DNA of 64,000 bases from Delphinapterus leucas (Eukaryota > Chordata > Mammalia > Artiodactyla > Monodontidae), in contig NW_022098037.1 in NCBI RefSeq assembly GCF_002288925.2, positions 5,574,632 through 5,638,631 on the forward strand, read 5' to 3'. Positions within the stretch are counted from its first letter, which is position 1. Every line of letters starts with the position of its first letter. The notes beneath the pieces were generated by a model. It was given only the letters and a program-made list of their open reading frames with translations, was not told the DNA's origin and did not search any database. Below are positions 34,320-46,831 of the stretch, piece after piece. The translations under genes were made by a program, and so were the position numbers.

Positions 34320-34875
34320 ACTCCAGAGATTTCTGCATTACTTGTCTATCACTGCAGAACAAACCACCACTAAATTTTCATGATTTTGAAACACAAAACT
34401 ATGTACTGGCTCACAGCTCTATGTGTCAGTGATTTTGGTTGGGCTCAGCCAGGACGTTCTGTTGGTCTCCCCTGGGGTCACCCTTGTGACTACAGTCATC
34501 TTGTGCTTGACTTGGTTTGGATGACCTACATGGCCTTACTGGCCGTTGGTGCTAGCTGTTGCCTGTGGTGCCCAGGTTCTCCACCACATGGCCTCACGTC
34601 CTCCAGTTGGCTAGACCAGGCTTCTTTATACAGCGGAGGCAGGGCAGCATTGTAAAAAGGAGAGAATGGAAGCCGTAGGGGTCTCTTGAGGCCAAGTCTC
34701 AGATACCCCACAATGTCACTTCCCCCAGATTCTCTTGGTTCCAGAGCCAGCCCCAGTACAAGGAGAGGGAAGATAGCCTTCACGTCTTGATGGGAGGAGC
34801 CTCAAAAATCACCTTGCAAAGGGACATCCATGTAGGGTTGCAAGGATTATAGTGATCATCTTTGCAGGCAACCTT
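34320..34875 (+). mobile_element. Ancient LTR-like interspersed repeat
   Basis: Motifs run 'tatcactgcagaacaaacca', 'ggctcacagctctatgtgtc', 'ttgggctcagccaggacgtt', 'cttgatgggaggagcctcaa' and 'aaatcaccttgcaaaggg'. This is the order seen in a common old mammalian LTR (MaLR-like). The family name is uncertain. Confidence 0.5.
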
Positions 34876-34899
34876 ATTATCACAATTAAATAAAAACAA

Positions 34900-35735
34900 A
34901 ATTTTCACTATGGCCCCCAAGTCCCTACGTCATCTGACTTCCTTCTCAATCTTGTATTGTTCCACGCTTCCCTTTGTTCCTTGCCCTCCTTTCGGTCACT
35001 CCAATAGCCTCACCTTGTTCTCTCTGTCTCAAGTGCTCCTTCCTCATATCTTGGCTCCTTGTTGTCACTCAGGTCTTAGTTAAATGTCACTAAGAATATA
35101 TATTTTTAGAAAAATACTTTATTGAGGTATGATTGGCATATTAGAAAGCTATACATATTTAATGTATACAGCTCTATGAGTCTGGGGAGAAGTACACACC
35201 CTTGAAACCATCACCAACATCAGTGTCACAGACACATCCATCACCTCCCAAAGTTTTCTCCCATCCCTATTATTATTATTAGTGTGTGGTGAGGACACCT
35301 AACATAAGATCTATACTTAGTAAATGTTGAGTATACAATACGATATAGTTGGCTAGGCACTATGCTGTATAGTATATCTCCAGAATTTATCTTGCATAAC
35401 TGAAATTTTGTATCCTTTAACCATCACCTGCTCAACCCCTCCACCCCCCACAATCAGCCCCTGGTAACCACCATTCCACTCTGATTCTACGAGTTTGACT
35501 ATTTTATATTCTACATATGAGAACCCTCAGAATGTCTTAAGTTGCCTCCTCTACTTTCTTAGCAACTCTTTATTACTTATATGCTTTTATTTATTTTATT
35601 TATCACTGTCTGAAATTACCTTATTTTTTGAAAATATGTTTATTGCTTATTTTCCCACTGGAGTATTAAGTTCTACGGGAGCTAAGGCTTTGTCTGTCTT
35701 GTTTATTCCTATATGTTTGGGGATGAGAATGTGTC
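34900..35735 (+). mobile_element. LINE-2 (L2) 3' part, split by an L1
   Basis: The left part (34,900-35,095) has 'tcatctgacttccttctcaa', 'cactccaatagcctcacctt' and 'cactcaggtcttagttaaat'. The right part (35,522-35,735) has 'gaattaagtt'-type AT-rich sequence, 'tttatttatcactgtctgaa' and 'aaggctttgtctgtcttgtt'. Joined, they follow the L2 3' consensus order, so one L2 copy was later interrupted. Confidence 0.65.
35098..35522 (-). mobile_element. L1 3'UTR fragment, antisense, inside L2
   Basis: The reversed L1MA/L1MB 3'UTR is seen as 'actttattgaggtatgattg', 'catccatcacctcccaaagt', 'gtggtgaggacacctaacat', 'gaaattttgtatcctttaac' and 'ctggtaaccaccattccact'. Confidence 0.75.
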
Positions 35736-35737
35736 TA

Positions 35738-35830
35738 CCATAATGGTCCTCAACCTTGGCAACACTTTAGAACCACCTGGAGGTTGTGGGGTGATGCCCA
35801 GGCTGCACTCCAGACAACTGGAAAAGCCAA
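35738..35830 (+). mobile_element. MER5-like DNA transposon fragment
   Basis: 'taatggtcctcaaccttggc', 'aacactttagaaccacctgg' and 'gatgcccaggctgcactcca' match the left half of a MER5-type hAT element. The right half is missing or unrecognisable. Confidence 0.5.
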
Positions 35831-36684
35831 GGGATCCCACAGACCACTGGCCTAGCCTGAAAACCTCAGAGAAGAGCAGGAACCAGGGCTGGGTATTAAA
35901 GAGAAGGCAAGATTTAGAGATGTGGAGGAAAGAAGACGGCCTCCCAGTCAGAGTGGACCTAGGAGGCGCAAGAGGGAAAGGAAAGGGTGTTGCCGAATGA
36001 GTAATGCCAGGAATAGGCTTGTAAATTTGATTCGATAAGTGGTTGGTACATCGACCATTCTTCCTGAATTTTCCAAACTAGCTGACTTGAAATACTGTAT
36101 TCCATTTTCCATGTAAATCAGCAAGACATCTTCTAACATTTCAGCATCTAAAGTCCACATCTAAGGCAGAAGCGACAAAATATCATAGTAAAATGATGAC
36201 TCCTTTGTTTTTTTAATCAGCAAATATATACTCTGACATGGGAAATCTTATCATTTAAGAAAGCAACTTTATATTCTTAAATGGGGCACAGGAGTGATAA
36301 AAGTGATGTCTTAGGATCGTTCTGTAAGAAAGGATTGGAGATTAGAGGCAGGAAAAGGAAAGAGATGGGTACCGTAGCCATGCTAGTGCATTTATCCAGG
36401 TGAAGTGGATAAGGGTCACGGTGATGGGAACATAAAGTCAAAGGTATATGTGAAAGGCATTTGGAAAAAAGAAGCAAGACACAACTCATGATGATGGGTC
36501 AGTAGTGTCCCAGCTGGAAGAGAAGGGTGGCCTTACTCTCCTGGGTTAAATTATTCCGGTGAGCATTTATATTGACCAATTTCACAGAATTAAATTCACA
36601 TAGTGCTGTGTGTTGCCTGAGTGACAGGGAAAAGAGCAGAGAGAAAAAGACATTTACCTGGTACCAGTTTCCAAAAGCCTAAAT

Positions 36685-37135
36685 CCTTTATTTTTTAAAT
36701 TGAGATATAATTCATGTACTATAAAATTCACTCTTTTAATGTATACAATTCAGTGGCTTTTCATATATTCAAAAGGTTGTGGGACCAACATCACTGTCTA
36801 ATCCAGAACATTTTTATCACTCCAAAACAACCCTGTACCCATTCAGTTACTCCTCATTCCCCCCTCCCCATCTCTTGGCAACCACTAATCTAGTTTCTGT
36901 CTCTATGGATTTGCCTATTGTGAACATTTCATATACATGGAGTCATATAATATATGGCTTTCTGTGATGGACCTCTTTCATTTCACATAATTTTTTCAAG
37001 GTTTATCCATGTTGTAGCATATATCAGTACGTTATTCCTTTTCATGGCTGAATAATATTATATGGATATACCACATTTTGTTTATCTATTCATCAGTTAT
37101 TTGGATTATTTCTACTTTTTGCCTTTTATGAATAG
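36685..37135 (-). mobile_element. Old L1 3' part, antisense
   Basis: The plus strand shows 'aaattgagatataattcatg', 'tacaattcagtggcttttca', 'cttggcaaccactaatctag', 'tccatgttgtagcatatatc' and 'ggctgaataatattatatgg'. This is the reversed 3'UTR and ORF2 end of an L1MC/L1MD-type element. Confidence 0.75.
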
Positions 37136-37269
37136 TGCCTAAGCCCTGCAGTATTGAGATTGCCTTTACTACGTTCATGAGCCATCTTCAATATTTCAAG
37201 GATACTACTGGAAACATCCCTTTGGCCCACACAAATGTTAGAATGATGCCATTAAAAGGGAAGACCAGG

Positions 37270-37795
37270 CCATTCCTTTTCTCAAAATGCTCCAGTGGCT
37301 CCCTTCTCACTCATAGTAAAAGACAATCCTGAGCACAAACTCTGAGACTTTCTTCAGTCTGTTCTGTGTCTCCTGGTTCCATCCTTTGTCTCAGCTGCCC
37401 TGCCTTCCAGTTGATATTCAACCACGCTGGGCATGTTGTCTCCTCAGGGCCTGTTCTCCTTGCTTGCCCCTCTTCTCCCAGGGATCTCAATGGATCACTC
37501 TGTCCCCTCCTCCAGATCTTTGCTCCAATATCAACTTCTTGGGAAAAGAACACCCCTGTACCTACACTGTGCTTTTCGCATCCCATCTCCCTCCTTGCTT
37601 TGTTTCCCTTAGAACTTATTCTATCTATATATTTTATTTATTTATCTTGCTTATTGTCTATCTTCATTAAAATGCAAACTCCAAGAGGGTAAGAACTTTG
37701 ATGTGTTGTGTTCACTGCTATATCTCCAGCACCTAGAATTGCATCTGCCACATAATAGATGTTCATTAAATATATGCAGAATGAATATACTTCAA
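37270..37795 (+). mobile_element. LINE-2 (L2) 3' end
   Basis: It follows L2 in order: 'atgctccagtggctcccttc', 'agtaaaagacaatcctgagc', 'gggcctgttctccttgcttg', 'caatatcaacttcttgggaa', 'cttagaacttattctatcta', 'atgcaaactccaagagggta', then 'tctccagcacctagaattgc' and 'gttcattaaatatatgcaga'. It is the clearest L2 copy in the window. Confidence 0.8.
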
Positions 37796-37799
37796 ATTA

Positions 37800-38630
37800 G
37801 GCTGCTCAGGCTATCTGAAATATCAAATTTCTTTGTTTTTGACTGGAAAGATACCCATGCAGTATGAAAGTATGTCTAACTCATGTTGATCAAAAGTTCT
37901 AGTGAGCATAAGTCTTTGACTATACTTATTAGTTTGACTAATATAAAAAAATACAGGCATTATCACTTAGATGCATCAGTTTATTTGGTAGAAAAAACAT
38001 TCAGAAACTTTGGTTTATGTGGGGGGAGGTTATGGGGAAAGGGGGGTGCCTCATGGTAAGAAGTTTGGGAACAACTACCCTAAACAGCTGTCTAAAAGGA
38101 TCTTGGTTAATGCAGTTGGTTAATTACCGAGAAATTCCAGGAAACAATAAAAAAGCTTCATTTTAAACAAATGTTTATCAGCACATACCATTTGACTGGA
38201 CTACTGTTCAAAGGTTCCTGTTGCAACTCTTTGGCAGCACTTGTGTAAAACTGAGGCAGCAGTAAGTGACAAAGGTTTTATTTATCTCCTGTTATTATCT
38301 GTTGACTTTTTAAAGGCTCAGTAACGAACAGCGGCAGATTAGCTAACCCATCAGGAAGAGTGAAGCAATGTCTTGTGAGGCCCAATGTTCCCACCAGCCC
38401 CCTTGGAACTCTCCAAGCCAGTGAAAGAGGATATCTCAACGAACTTTTTATTACATAGTTGTGTGAAATGAGGCTCCAAAAGGGGAAGTAAGCCACGCTG
38501 TTTAATAAGAATCTGCCAAAGTAAAACAAAACTAGCACTAATTTGAGAGAGTTCACATTAATTGTACTCTGATTGCACTGGACATTTTCTACACATATAT
38601 TACATCGCTTCATCAGTAGTGTGACCTTTG
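37800..38630. other. Intergenic sequence without recognised features
   Basis: No exon or named repeat was seen. A G/A-rich tract lies near 38,022-38,047. Confidence 0.5.
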
Positions 38631-38634
38631 AGGT

Positions 38635-38740
38635 AGATATTATTTTTTCCTTCTACATTCAAGAGACCTGAGACTCACAGAGGCTAACTTGCCCCAAACT
38701 TTAAGTAAATGGCAGAGCTAGGATTCAAATCTCATTATTT
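38635..38740 (+). repeat. MIR/L2-class ancient repeat
   Basis: 'gagacctgagactcacagag', 'cttgccccaaactttaagta' and 'gcagagctaggattcaaatc' match the expected order. Confidence 0.5.
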
Positions 38741-38819
38741 GGACCATGAAAATCTTTGCTCTCTTTCTCTGAAGTCTAGTATCTCCAGGTAGGAAAACCT
38801 CTTTCTCTAAAAGTCTCTT

Positions 38820-39660
38820 AGTTCCTGCCCCTTGACATTCACAAATAATAATGATGGTGATAATAATAATGATAAGGATAATGCATATTTACTGGGTGCC
38901 TACATTAGTCTAACCTCTGGGATATGTTAAAAAAAAAAAAGGAAGAAAAATTCCTGCCTTTGTGGGAGAAGAAAGACAATGAACATAATATAGAAACAAT
39001 TTAAGTAGTTTTTTAAGAAAGTGATATTTGTGATGAGGAAAATAAATAGAACAAGCTAAGTGGCAAGATCAAATAGAGTGGTCAGGGCGAGCTTCATTAA
39101 GGTAATACTTGAGCAAAGACTTGAAGGAGCTGAAGATGTAGATATCTGCGGTGAAATGTTTGAGGTAGAGAGAAGAGCTAGTGCAAAGGCTCTGAGGTGG
39201 AAACATGCCCTATGGGTTTGAGAGACAGTGAGAAGGTCAGTATGATGACAATGGCTAGAGTGACAGCAGAGAATGGTGGGAGGTGAGGTCAGGTGAAACA
39301 GGGGCCAGACTGTGCAGGGCCTTGTAGGTTACTGTAAAGACCTTGGTTGGCTTTTACTCTCAGTGAAATGGGGGAGTCTTTGTAGGATTTGGGGTAGAGG
39401 AGTGACAGGATCAGATTTACACGTTAAAAGTATCCCCCGGCTGTTGTGGTGAGGAAAGTGAAGGGGGAGAAGGATGGCCACCCCAGATAGGAGCCTCCTT
39501 CAATGATCTAGATGAGAGATGATGATGGCTTAGACCAGAGTGGTAGCAGTGGAGGGAGAGGGAAGTGACTGGGTTCTGGATAAGATTTGCTGAGGGATTT
39601 GATAGAGAGGAATCAAGGATGCCAGTGGCTTTGTAGTAGGCATCTCCCCATTAAATCTTC
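38820..39660 (+). repeat. Unassigned ancient interspersed repeat (copy 4)
   Basis: The most complete copy of the recurrent family: 'gagcaaagacttgaaggagc', 'agtgcaaaggctctgaggtg', 'cagggccttgtaggttactg', 'gaggagtgacaggatcagat', 'ctagatgagagatgatgatg', 'ttgctgagggatttgataga' and 'gaatcaaggatgccagtggc'. Confidence 0.55.
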
Positions 39661-39834
39661 TAAGCAACACGGCCACAAGGGAATGCAGGGTTCAAGAATC
39701 TTCACAGTGTGCGTGCGACACATGGCAAAATATTTTACAGCCTGAGGAGGAACCAAAATACTTTAAACTATTTCATCAAAACAATCACTCTATACAAGAT
39801 ACAATATTTAAAATTCTAAGTATCAAGAATCAGA

Positions 39835-40055
39835 ATCTAGTGCTATCTCTCCGTTTGATCATGGTCAGAGTTATTTAATCTCTCTGAGCCCCAAGTTTTT
39901 TTCTGTAAGATGGGGATTACTGTTCTGCTGTCTCAGTTGTGAGACAATGTGATCTCCATGGGAGCAGTGACTTTGTTTGGAAAACCGCTCTACTCAGGCA
40001 CTTAGAATGGTGCCTGGCACATAGTAGGTGCTCAATAAACTCAAATGACTAAATG
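39835..40055 (+). repeat. MIR/L2-type ancient repeat
   Basis: 'aatctctctgagccccaagt', 'tctgtaagatggggattact' and the tail 'tggtgcctggcacatagtag' + 'gtgctcaataaac' are present in order. Confidence 0.65.
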
Positions 40056-40549
40056 GAAGAGAATGTACTCAAGACTTTTTGGGGAAAAAATATAAGTATG
40101 TTAGGTTTATTATTAGTGAACTAAGACAACTGCCAAGACAAGCAGCTTTGGGGGAGGCCTAAATTAACAGGGTAATTACTTTGCTTTGACTTAGCCTGTC
40201 ACTTCTAGTTGTTCGTATAATGGAATAATGAGGACATCCCCTCAGAGTTTCTAGCCTCTTGTGCTCATATGCCAGCAGCACCTGGACAACTTATGTAAGA
40301 ACAGCTTTGATGAGCATCCTCCTTTTAGTTAAGGACATCTGCTTTTTTTTATTGGTCTCATTAGAGAGTTTCTTTGCACCGTGAATCTGATCACTGGTGA
40401 AGCTGATAACGAAAATAGACGAGGTACATAAAGCCCGGGGGAATTGAATTCTAATCTCAAGTCAATGAATTAATACATGAAAGCACTTAGAATAGTACAT
40501 GGTAAGAAAATGCTCCAGAAGTACTAGTTATTCTTATTGTTATCTTTTT

Positions 40550-40632
40550 GTTCATTCATTCATTCATTTTCCTCCTCTCTCCCTCCCTCCCTCCCTCTCT
40601 TCCTTCCTTCCTTCCTTCCTTCATTCATTCAC
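40550..40632 (+). repeat. (TTCA)n / (CTCC)n / (TTCC)n compound microsatellite
   Basis: Tetranucleotide runs follow one another: TTCA units, CCCT units, TTCC units, then TTCA again. Probably length-variable. Confidence 0.85.
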
Positions 40633-41699
40633 AATTCACTAGTCCATTCGTCTTATGGCTGTTTTCTGAGACCTGTTTTGTGGTGGGTCCTGTGATAGGT
40701 GTAGGGCATATGAAGATGAATGAGATACTACCTCTACTTATGAGATATTCACACGAAGCCAATTAGAAAACAAAGCAGAAATGGCATCTGTCCAGCCCAT
40801 CTTTTTCCTGACATTATATTAATGTAACATAAATGCCTGAGTGGGTGTCCTTAAGTTCCCCAGACTTTTGAGGTCCCCTTTTCTGTTCATTTAGGAATAA
40901 AATGTCTCCAGACCCCATTGCATGGGGTGTAGGAAATTCAGCACCCTACCCAAGCTTTCTGAGGATTCCTGTTGGTCACTTCTTACTCCAGTGTCTTCCC
41001 TGCTCTTCATTTGTCATCTTGTCTCCTACTTTTTCTCTGCTAGATCTGAATGGATTGACCACAAGCAACCCAAAGCACCACTACTCAAGGTTACTATGGA
41101 TAAGAGATTTTTGCTATGTGTTTTGTGTGGATAATGGGAGATGGGGTGCGTAACTTAAGCAGAGTAGGACTATAACTTCATATGTGATGTCAGAGTGCCT
41201 TCAAATTATCAGTCTTTCCTGCAATTCCCCCATTAGAAATGCTCCTCTTTTATACTTTAGCTTGTTGCTCTAAATGGACTCTGTTTTACTCCCTGTAATT
41301 TTCTCTTATAACCCCTCCTTCTGGTCCTTCTGGAGACTGGGGTGGGGGTAGGGGGGAAGTATGGAAACAGGAAGACCAGAAAGAAGGTTGTGGTAGAAAT
41401 CCAGGCGGCCACTGATGATGATGTGGACCATCATAAGGGGAGGAGGTTGGTGAGCAAATAGATTCAGAACTTCTTCGAAGGTAGAGTTGACAGGTTTGCT
41501 GATGGATTGGATATGGGATTTTAGAGGGAAAAGGTCCATATGGCTGTAGGATCATTGGCTTGAGCAATAGGAAACTTGGAATTAGTAAAAGTAACTCATG
41601 TCTAATGCAGGATATCTGGGAAATATCTAAAATATAAATAAGAAAATAATTATCCACAGTTTCTATTACCTAAAGATAATCATTTTTATCTTTAATATT

Positions 41700-42470
41700 T
41701 CCCTGTATTTCCATCTAGTCATTTTTTTCTTCCTTGTTCTAGGCTTTTTTTCTATGAGTGTCTATATGTACATACATACAAAAAATATAAATACACATAT
41801 AGAGCAATGTATATGTATACACACACACACATATATTGCTTTAACTGTACAGAATACATATTCTGCTTTTTTTTCGGTACACGGGCCTCTCACTGTTGTG
41901 GCCTCTCCCATTGCGGAGCAACAGGCTCCGGACACGCAGGCTCAGCTGCCATGGCTCACGGGCCCAGCCCTTCCACGGCATGTGGGATCTTCCCGGACCA
42001 GGGCACGAACCCGTGTCCCCTGCATCGGCAGGCAGACTCTCAACCACTGCGCCACCAGGGAAGCCCCATATTCTGCTTTTTAAAAAAGCCTAACGTAATG
42101 ATAATACCTCTGAGCTATTGATACCCAGCATTTCTCTGTTAGCAAGCAGCATAATACCACCAAACTTCCTTGTAGCATTATTTTTCTAATATTCTGAGTA
42201 TTTCCCCATGTCATTAAATGGTTTTGGAAGGCATTTTTAATAGATGCATAATGTACCATGGTATAGCTGCCGCATAATGTCTTTAGTTATTGCTCTATTG
42301 TGTATATCATTTCTATTTTCATGCTATGAAAAATAATGCTGCAATCTTTGTGCGTAAATATTTGTGTGTGACTGATGATTTCCTCAAGAGAAATCGCTAA
42401 ACATGAAATCAGCAGGTCGGTAATTTTTAAAGGTTAAAAGAAATGACTTCTTGATTATTGATCATTTCTC
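41700..42470 (-). mobile_element. Diverged L1 fragment, antisense, split by a SINE
   Basis: The right part shows reversed L1 phrases: 'tttcatgctatgaaaaataa', 'tgctgcaatctttgtgcgta' and 'gaaatcgctaaacatgaaat'. The left part is too diverged to place firmly. A SINE interrupts at 41872-42066. Confidence 0.5.
41872..42066 (-). mobile_element. Cetacean CHR-type SINE, antisense, with target-site duplication
   Basis: Reversed SINE from tttcggtacacgggcctctc to ccaccagggaagcccc. The direct repeat catattctgcttttt lies at 41857-41871 and 42067-42081. Confidence 0.95.
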
Positions 42471-42479
42471 AGCATTATA

Positions 42480-43060
42480 CCTAACACATTATGATGATAA
42501 GCTGAGAGTTGAAGGTCCCCAACGGTGAGTCACTTAAGCACTCACTTACTCAGTTTCTCACCAGGCTTTTAAAACCTGTGCCTGCTTCTCTTCTAACTTT
42601 GATTAAACTGAAAGGGCTAACTATAATTCATCTGTGTTAATGAGCCTGAAGAGCATTTGAAAGTCATCTAGAAACTGATGACTATGAAATCTTTTCATCC
42701 ACCTCAGTGCCCTTTATTTCGTAGGAGAAGAATTTCCTTTTCCACCAACCCTATGTCCATCTCTTTCCTCCTCTGCCCCCAGTTTGGCAGGGCATGGTCC
42801 TGGGCCCAATAGTAGATATTTCTAAAACTGAGAGCCAAATCTAAAAGTAATGAACGTTTTCTTAAACTTACAGCTTCTCCAGATGCTAACTAAGGATGTC
42901 ACTTAGGATGATTACAAATAACTGAAGCCCAGTAAAACTATTGGAGGGCTCCAGGCATTCAGGCATAGAAAAGCAAGAGGACAAAGTTAGGTCTCTGGCT
43001 AAAAGGCAGTCTTAGGCTTGAACAGTAAATCCTTGCTGTATGGTTTGGATTCTGATTTGG
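42480..43060. other. Intergenic sequence without recognised features
   Basis: I see no exon, named repeat or long open frame. Confidence 0.5.
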
Positions 43061-43079
43061 CTTCACAGGGGTGCAGCAA

Positions 43080-43950
43080 GTGTGGCTATATTATTCACCT
43101 ATAATACAGATTCACTTGTTACTATTGTATTCCATTTTGGGTCACCCCCCCCCGACCACTGCCCCCCTGCTCTCATTCATACACTCATCTTATGATGAGT
43201 TGATGTTAATTGATTATTTTGGTCATATGAAACATTACTATGATTCTAAGAGTCAAGGCTGTCCAAAAGGTATGTCCTAAGATTCAAGGTTGTCCAAAGG
43301 AAGTATTACTACATACCTCATCCCCACTACCCCAAACCCCTTCCCCCGTTCTTTCCACCTCATCCCACCCACTCCTCACAGGTAACAATCTCATTAGTTC
43401 CTGGTTTATCTTTCCTGTATTTCTTTTGCACAGAGGCATGTATGTTTTCTCATACACTTCCTTCTTACAGGAAAGGTAGCACACTATATACATTCTTTTG
43501 TACTTGGCTTCTTTTTCATTTAGCAATATATCCCGGAGACTACTCATAGTAGTATCAGCTCATAGAAACCTTCCCCTTCTTTTTTATAGCAGCATAACAT
43601 TTCGTTGTATGAATGTGTCATAGCTCATCCAACTAGTCTCCTACATTTGAGCATTTAGGTTGTTCAGTATTTTGCGGTTGTAAACAACGATGCAATGGAT
43701 AACCAAATGAGTATATGTATATATATATATATATTTTATTGTTGAAGGTGTATCTTCAAGGTAGATTTCTAGAATTGGGATTGTTGGTTCAAAAGATAAG
43801 CACATATGTAGCTATTGTAATGTGTTGCCAAATTTTCTGCGTGAAGAATTTTACCATTTGTATCCCCACCAGCGGGTATGAGAGTGCCTGTTTTTCAACA
43901 GTCTTCTTAACAGAAAATGTGGTCATAATTTTTAATTTTTATCAGTCTGA
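43080..43950 (-). mobile_element. Old L1 3' part, antisense
   Basis: Reversed L1 phrases are seen in order: 'tcccacccactcctcacagg', 'tagcagcataacatttcgtt', 'tttaggttgttcagtatttt', 'agaattgggattgttggttc' and 'ttgtatccccaccagcgggt'. A (TA)n tract at 43,712-43,735 lies inside. Confidence 0.65.
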
Positions 43951-44889
43951 TAGCTGAGGAATAGTACCTCCCGAAACTCTGACTTCTGTGTCCTCAACTC
44001 AGCCAGATTGCCAAGTGAGCTCTGTTTGGCTATATCCTCCCTGCACTGTGGCCTGGAAACTGCCTCCCTGAAGAAGTTTGGCCAATCATAAGGCTCACCT
44101 CATTTCTTTCACTTTTCTCAGGGATGATAGTCCTGAATTCTATTATCCGTGTCTAAAAAAACCCACAAACCTTTGTTTCATATATTTTGTCTAGTTTTCT
44201 AGTTGTTTAGGGCAAGAGCATATATTCAGTCTCTGTTACTCCATCAGTGGTGGTAGCAGAAGTTGATCCAATATTCATATGATAAGATTTCCAGACACAG
44301 AGGGGAAATTACCAAAGATTATCAAAGCAATTGGAAAAAAACTCTAAAACTGAATAAACACTTTGTCTTCCACTGAAAGGGCCCGAAGAATTACAAGCAG
44401 AATGAATGCAACCAAATCCACTCTGTGAAAATTCTTAACTCTAAAAGAATAAAGAAAAAATGGAAAACTTCTACAAAGGGAGAAAAGAGAAAGGGAAGCT
44501 CTCTCTACAAAAGAAAGAGAAGCTGAGAAGTAACAGACTTCTCATTGGCAGAATGCTAAAATCCTATAACCAGGCAAATTAGAATATGAGTGATAGTAAA
44601 ATTTTAAGAGAATACTGTGAACAGCTTAATAGGAACAAATTTTAAAATAAAGTTGAAATGGATGATTTTCTTGGAAAATATAGATTAACAGAATTGATTC
44701 AAGAAGATATAGAAAAATCAAATAGACCGATATTCGTAGAAGAAATTGAAAATTAACTTCAATATATACCTATTAAAAGGCACCAGGCCCAGAAGTACAT
44801 ATAGGAAAGTTTTATTGAACTTCAAACTACAGATAGAAAAAATATGAAAAGCTTTCTAATTCATTCAAAGAGGCTACCAAACCCAAAGC

Positions 44890-45565
44890 CAGACAAGCAT
44901 AGCGGACCAATGAAGGTCCAGCCAGAGACAGAAACCTTGCCAATTGTTGAAAATGATGGAAGGAATTGATAAGTAGATGTACAGTTGTTACCCAGGTAAC
45001 CAAAAGGATAGAAAGAGAAGTCTAAGGTATCAGAATTGTAGCAGCTGCAGAAAGCAGTTTACACACTAGGGTGTGAAGGAATAAAGAAAGGAAGTTGAAT
45101 GTATTAAAATATAGAAGTATAGAGAAGGGTCCCCATGAACGGAAACTTGGACCTCTGAAGAGAGGCTGCTGCCACACCTGTGCTGGTGTATCTGAGTGGT
45201 GGGGATGGCGGGGCGTGGTGGATACTGAGGCTGGTTCTGCAAGTGTTAGAAAAACAACAAACTGGATTCAGCTGTTGGTATGGGAAGACACTGCCCTGGC
45301 TGAGTGAAGAAGTGTTGCCAGGATACTGCACACAGGAAAAGGAAGCAGACGGGAAGATCACAGCAAGCTGTTGGAAGGAGCAAGTCCCTTCTTCCTCTCC
45401 TAGCCTTTGTTCGTCAGAGACTAAGAAGAAACCAGTTGGCAAAGCAGAAATGTGGTTTGTGGGGTTCCAGCCCCAGCGTCACAAATCAAAGTATAGAAGA
45501 GTGGGCTTGGAGCTGAGAGAGCTCAGAGAGCATACACACAAAAGAAAATTTACACCCACCCCATT
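44890..45565 (+). repeat. Unidentified insert within the old L1
   Basis: The L1 reading stops near 44,885 and resumes near 45,570. The block between is less A-rich and does not read as L1. It includes 'gctgctgccacacctgtgct', 'ctgaggctggttctgcaagt' and 'tgtggggttccagccccagc'. An open frame at 45,180-45,578 has no recognisable product. Probably another repeat, but I cannot name it. Confidence 0.4.
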
Positions 45566-46625
45566 TATAAATGGATGAAAAAAAATCTTAACTAAAACAT
45601 CAGCATATTAAATCTAGCAATGTAGAAAAAAGTATATATCACAACAAAGTAGGGTTTATCCCAGGAATACAAGGATGCTTCGACATTCAGAAAGCTATTT
45701 ATTAGCAGATGGAAGTCGATAGATCCTGAAAAAGCATTTGATGAAAGTCAATGCCTGTTCCTGATAAAATCTCTTAGCAAAACTAGAGTTAGAAAAAAAT
45801 CATTATATGTAATGGTGATACATCAGAAGAATTCCTACCAAAGTCAGAAAAAAGACAAGGAGGCATATTATCACTGCTTCATTTCAACATTAAACTGGAG
45901 GGCTTAAAAAATACACTTAAATGAGAAAAAGAAGAAGATATAACTATCTGAGTGGAAGAGATGAAATTGTCATTTTTAGTAAAAAGCTGATGTACTATTT
46001 TTTAAAATCCAAGAAAAACTAGTGAGACTGATATAAAAATTCAGAAGGTCACATACATGAGCATACAAAAAGCTAGAAATCATGTCTTTCCTGTGTATCA
46101 GTGATGACCAACTAGAAAATATAAAACTCCTGTTTATCTTACAATAAAACTATAAAATGTATACAAAAAAACTAACAAGATTTGTACAGAGCAATAAAAA
46201 CTATAAAATATATATGAATGAGCTTAACAAGAAATGTACAGAAAGCTCTATTAAAGGACACAAAAGAAGGTCTGAAGAAATAGATCTGGATGGGAAGGCT
46301 GAATTTCATAAAAATATCAATTTAATTCAATCCCAATAACAATTACAGCTGGATGTTTTTAAAAGGAAAACTAATAAACTGATTTTAAAGTTCATCTGAT
46401 TGAAAAACTTGGGCCAGAATAAAAAAGTTTTTAAGAAAGAAGAATAACGAGGTTCTCACTTCACTACATATCTAAACATACTATAAAGCAATTTAATTAA
46501 AATAATGTGACACTTAGGTGGAAATAGATTATTTGGTCAATGAAACAGAAGACAACATTTGGAAAGAGAGGCATACATTTATGGAATTTAGTCTATGGTA
46601 AAATTATCATTTCAATAGTGTTGGA

Positions 46626-46831
46626 GGGCTTCCCTGGTGGCGCAGTGGTTGAGAGTCCGCCGATGCCGGGGACACGGGTTCATGCCCCGGTCTGGGAAGA
46701 TCCCACATGCTGCAGAGAGGCTGGGCCCGTGAGCCATGGCCGCTGAGCCTGCGCGTCCGGAGCCTGTGCTCCACAACGGGAGAGGCCACAACAGTGAGAG
46801 GCCCACGTACCGCAAAAAAAAAAAAAAAAAA
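46626..46831 (+). mobile_element. Cetacean CHR-type SINE with target-site duplication
   Basis: It runs from gggcttccctggtggcgcag to gtaccgc plus a poly-A tail. The direct repeat aatagtgttgga lies at 46614-46625 and 46832-46843. A few bases are missing near 46,662 (gtccgccgatgccgggg) compared with the other copies. Confidence 0.95.

Noticed and set aside
33781..34362. A 193-codon open frame on the minus strand
   Set aside because: Its middle is translated SINE sequence and the flanks match nothing. SINE-derived frames recur across the window (for example 5776-6075, 30866-31222, 41754-42083).
40550..40632. CRISPR-like array from regular repeats
   Set aside because: It is a tetranucleotide microsatellite without unique spacers, and the genome is mammalian.
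45180..45578. A 132-residue open frame
   Set aside because: It lies in an unidentified repeat-like insert, has a competing frame on the other strand, and shows no domain. Kept only as part of the insert.
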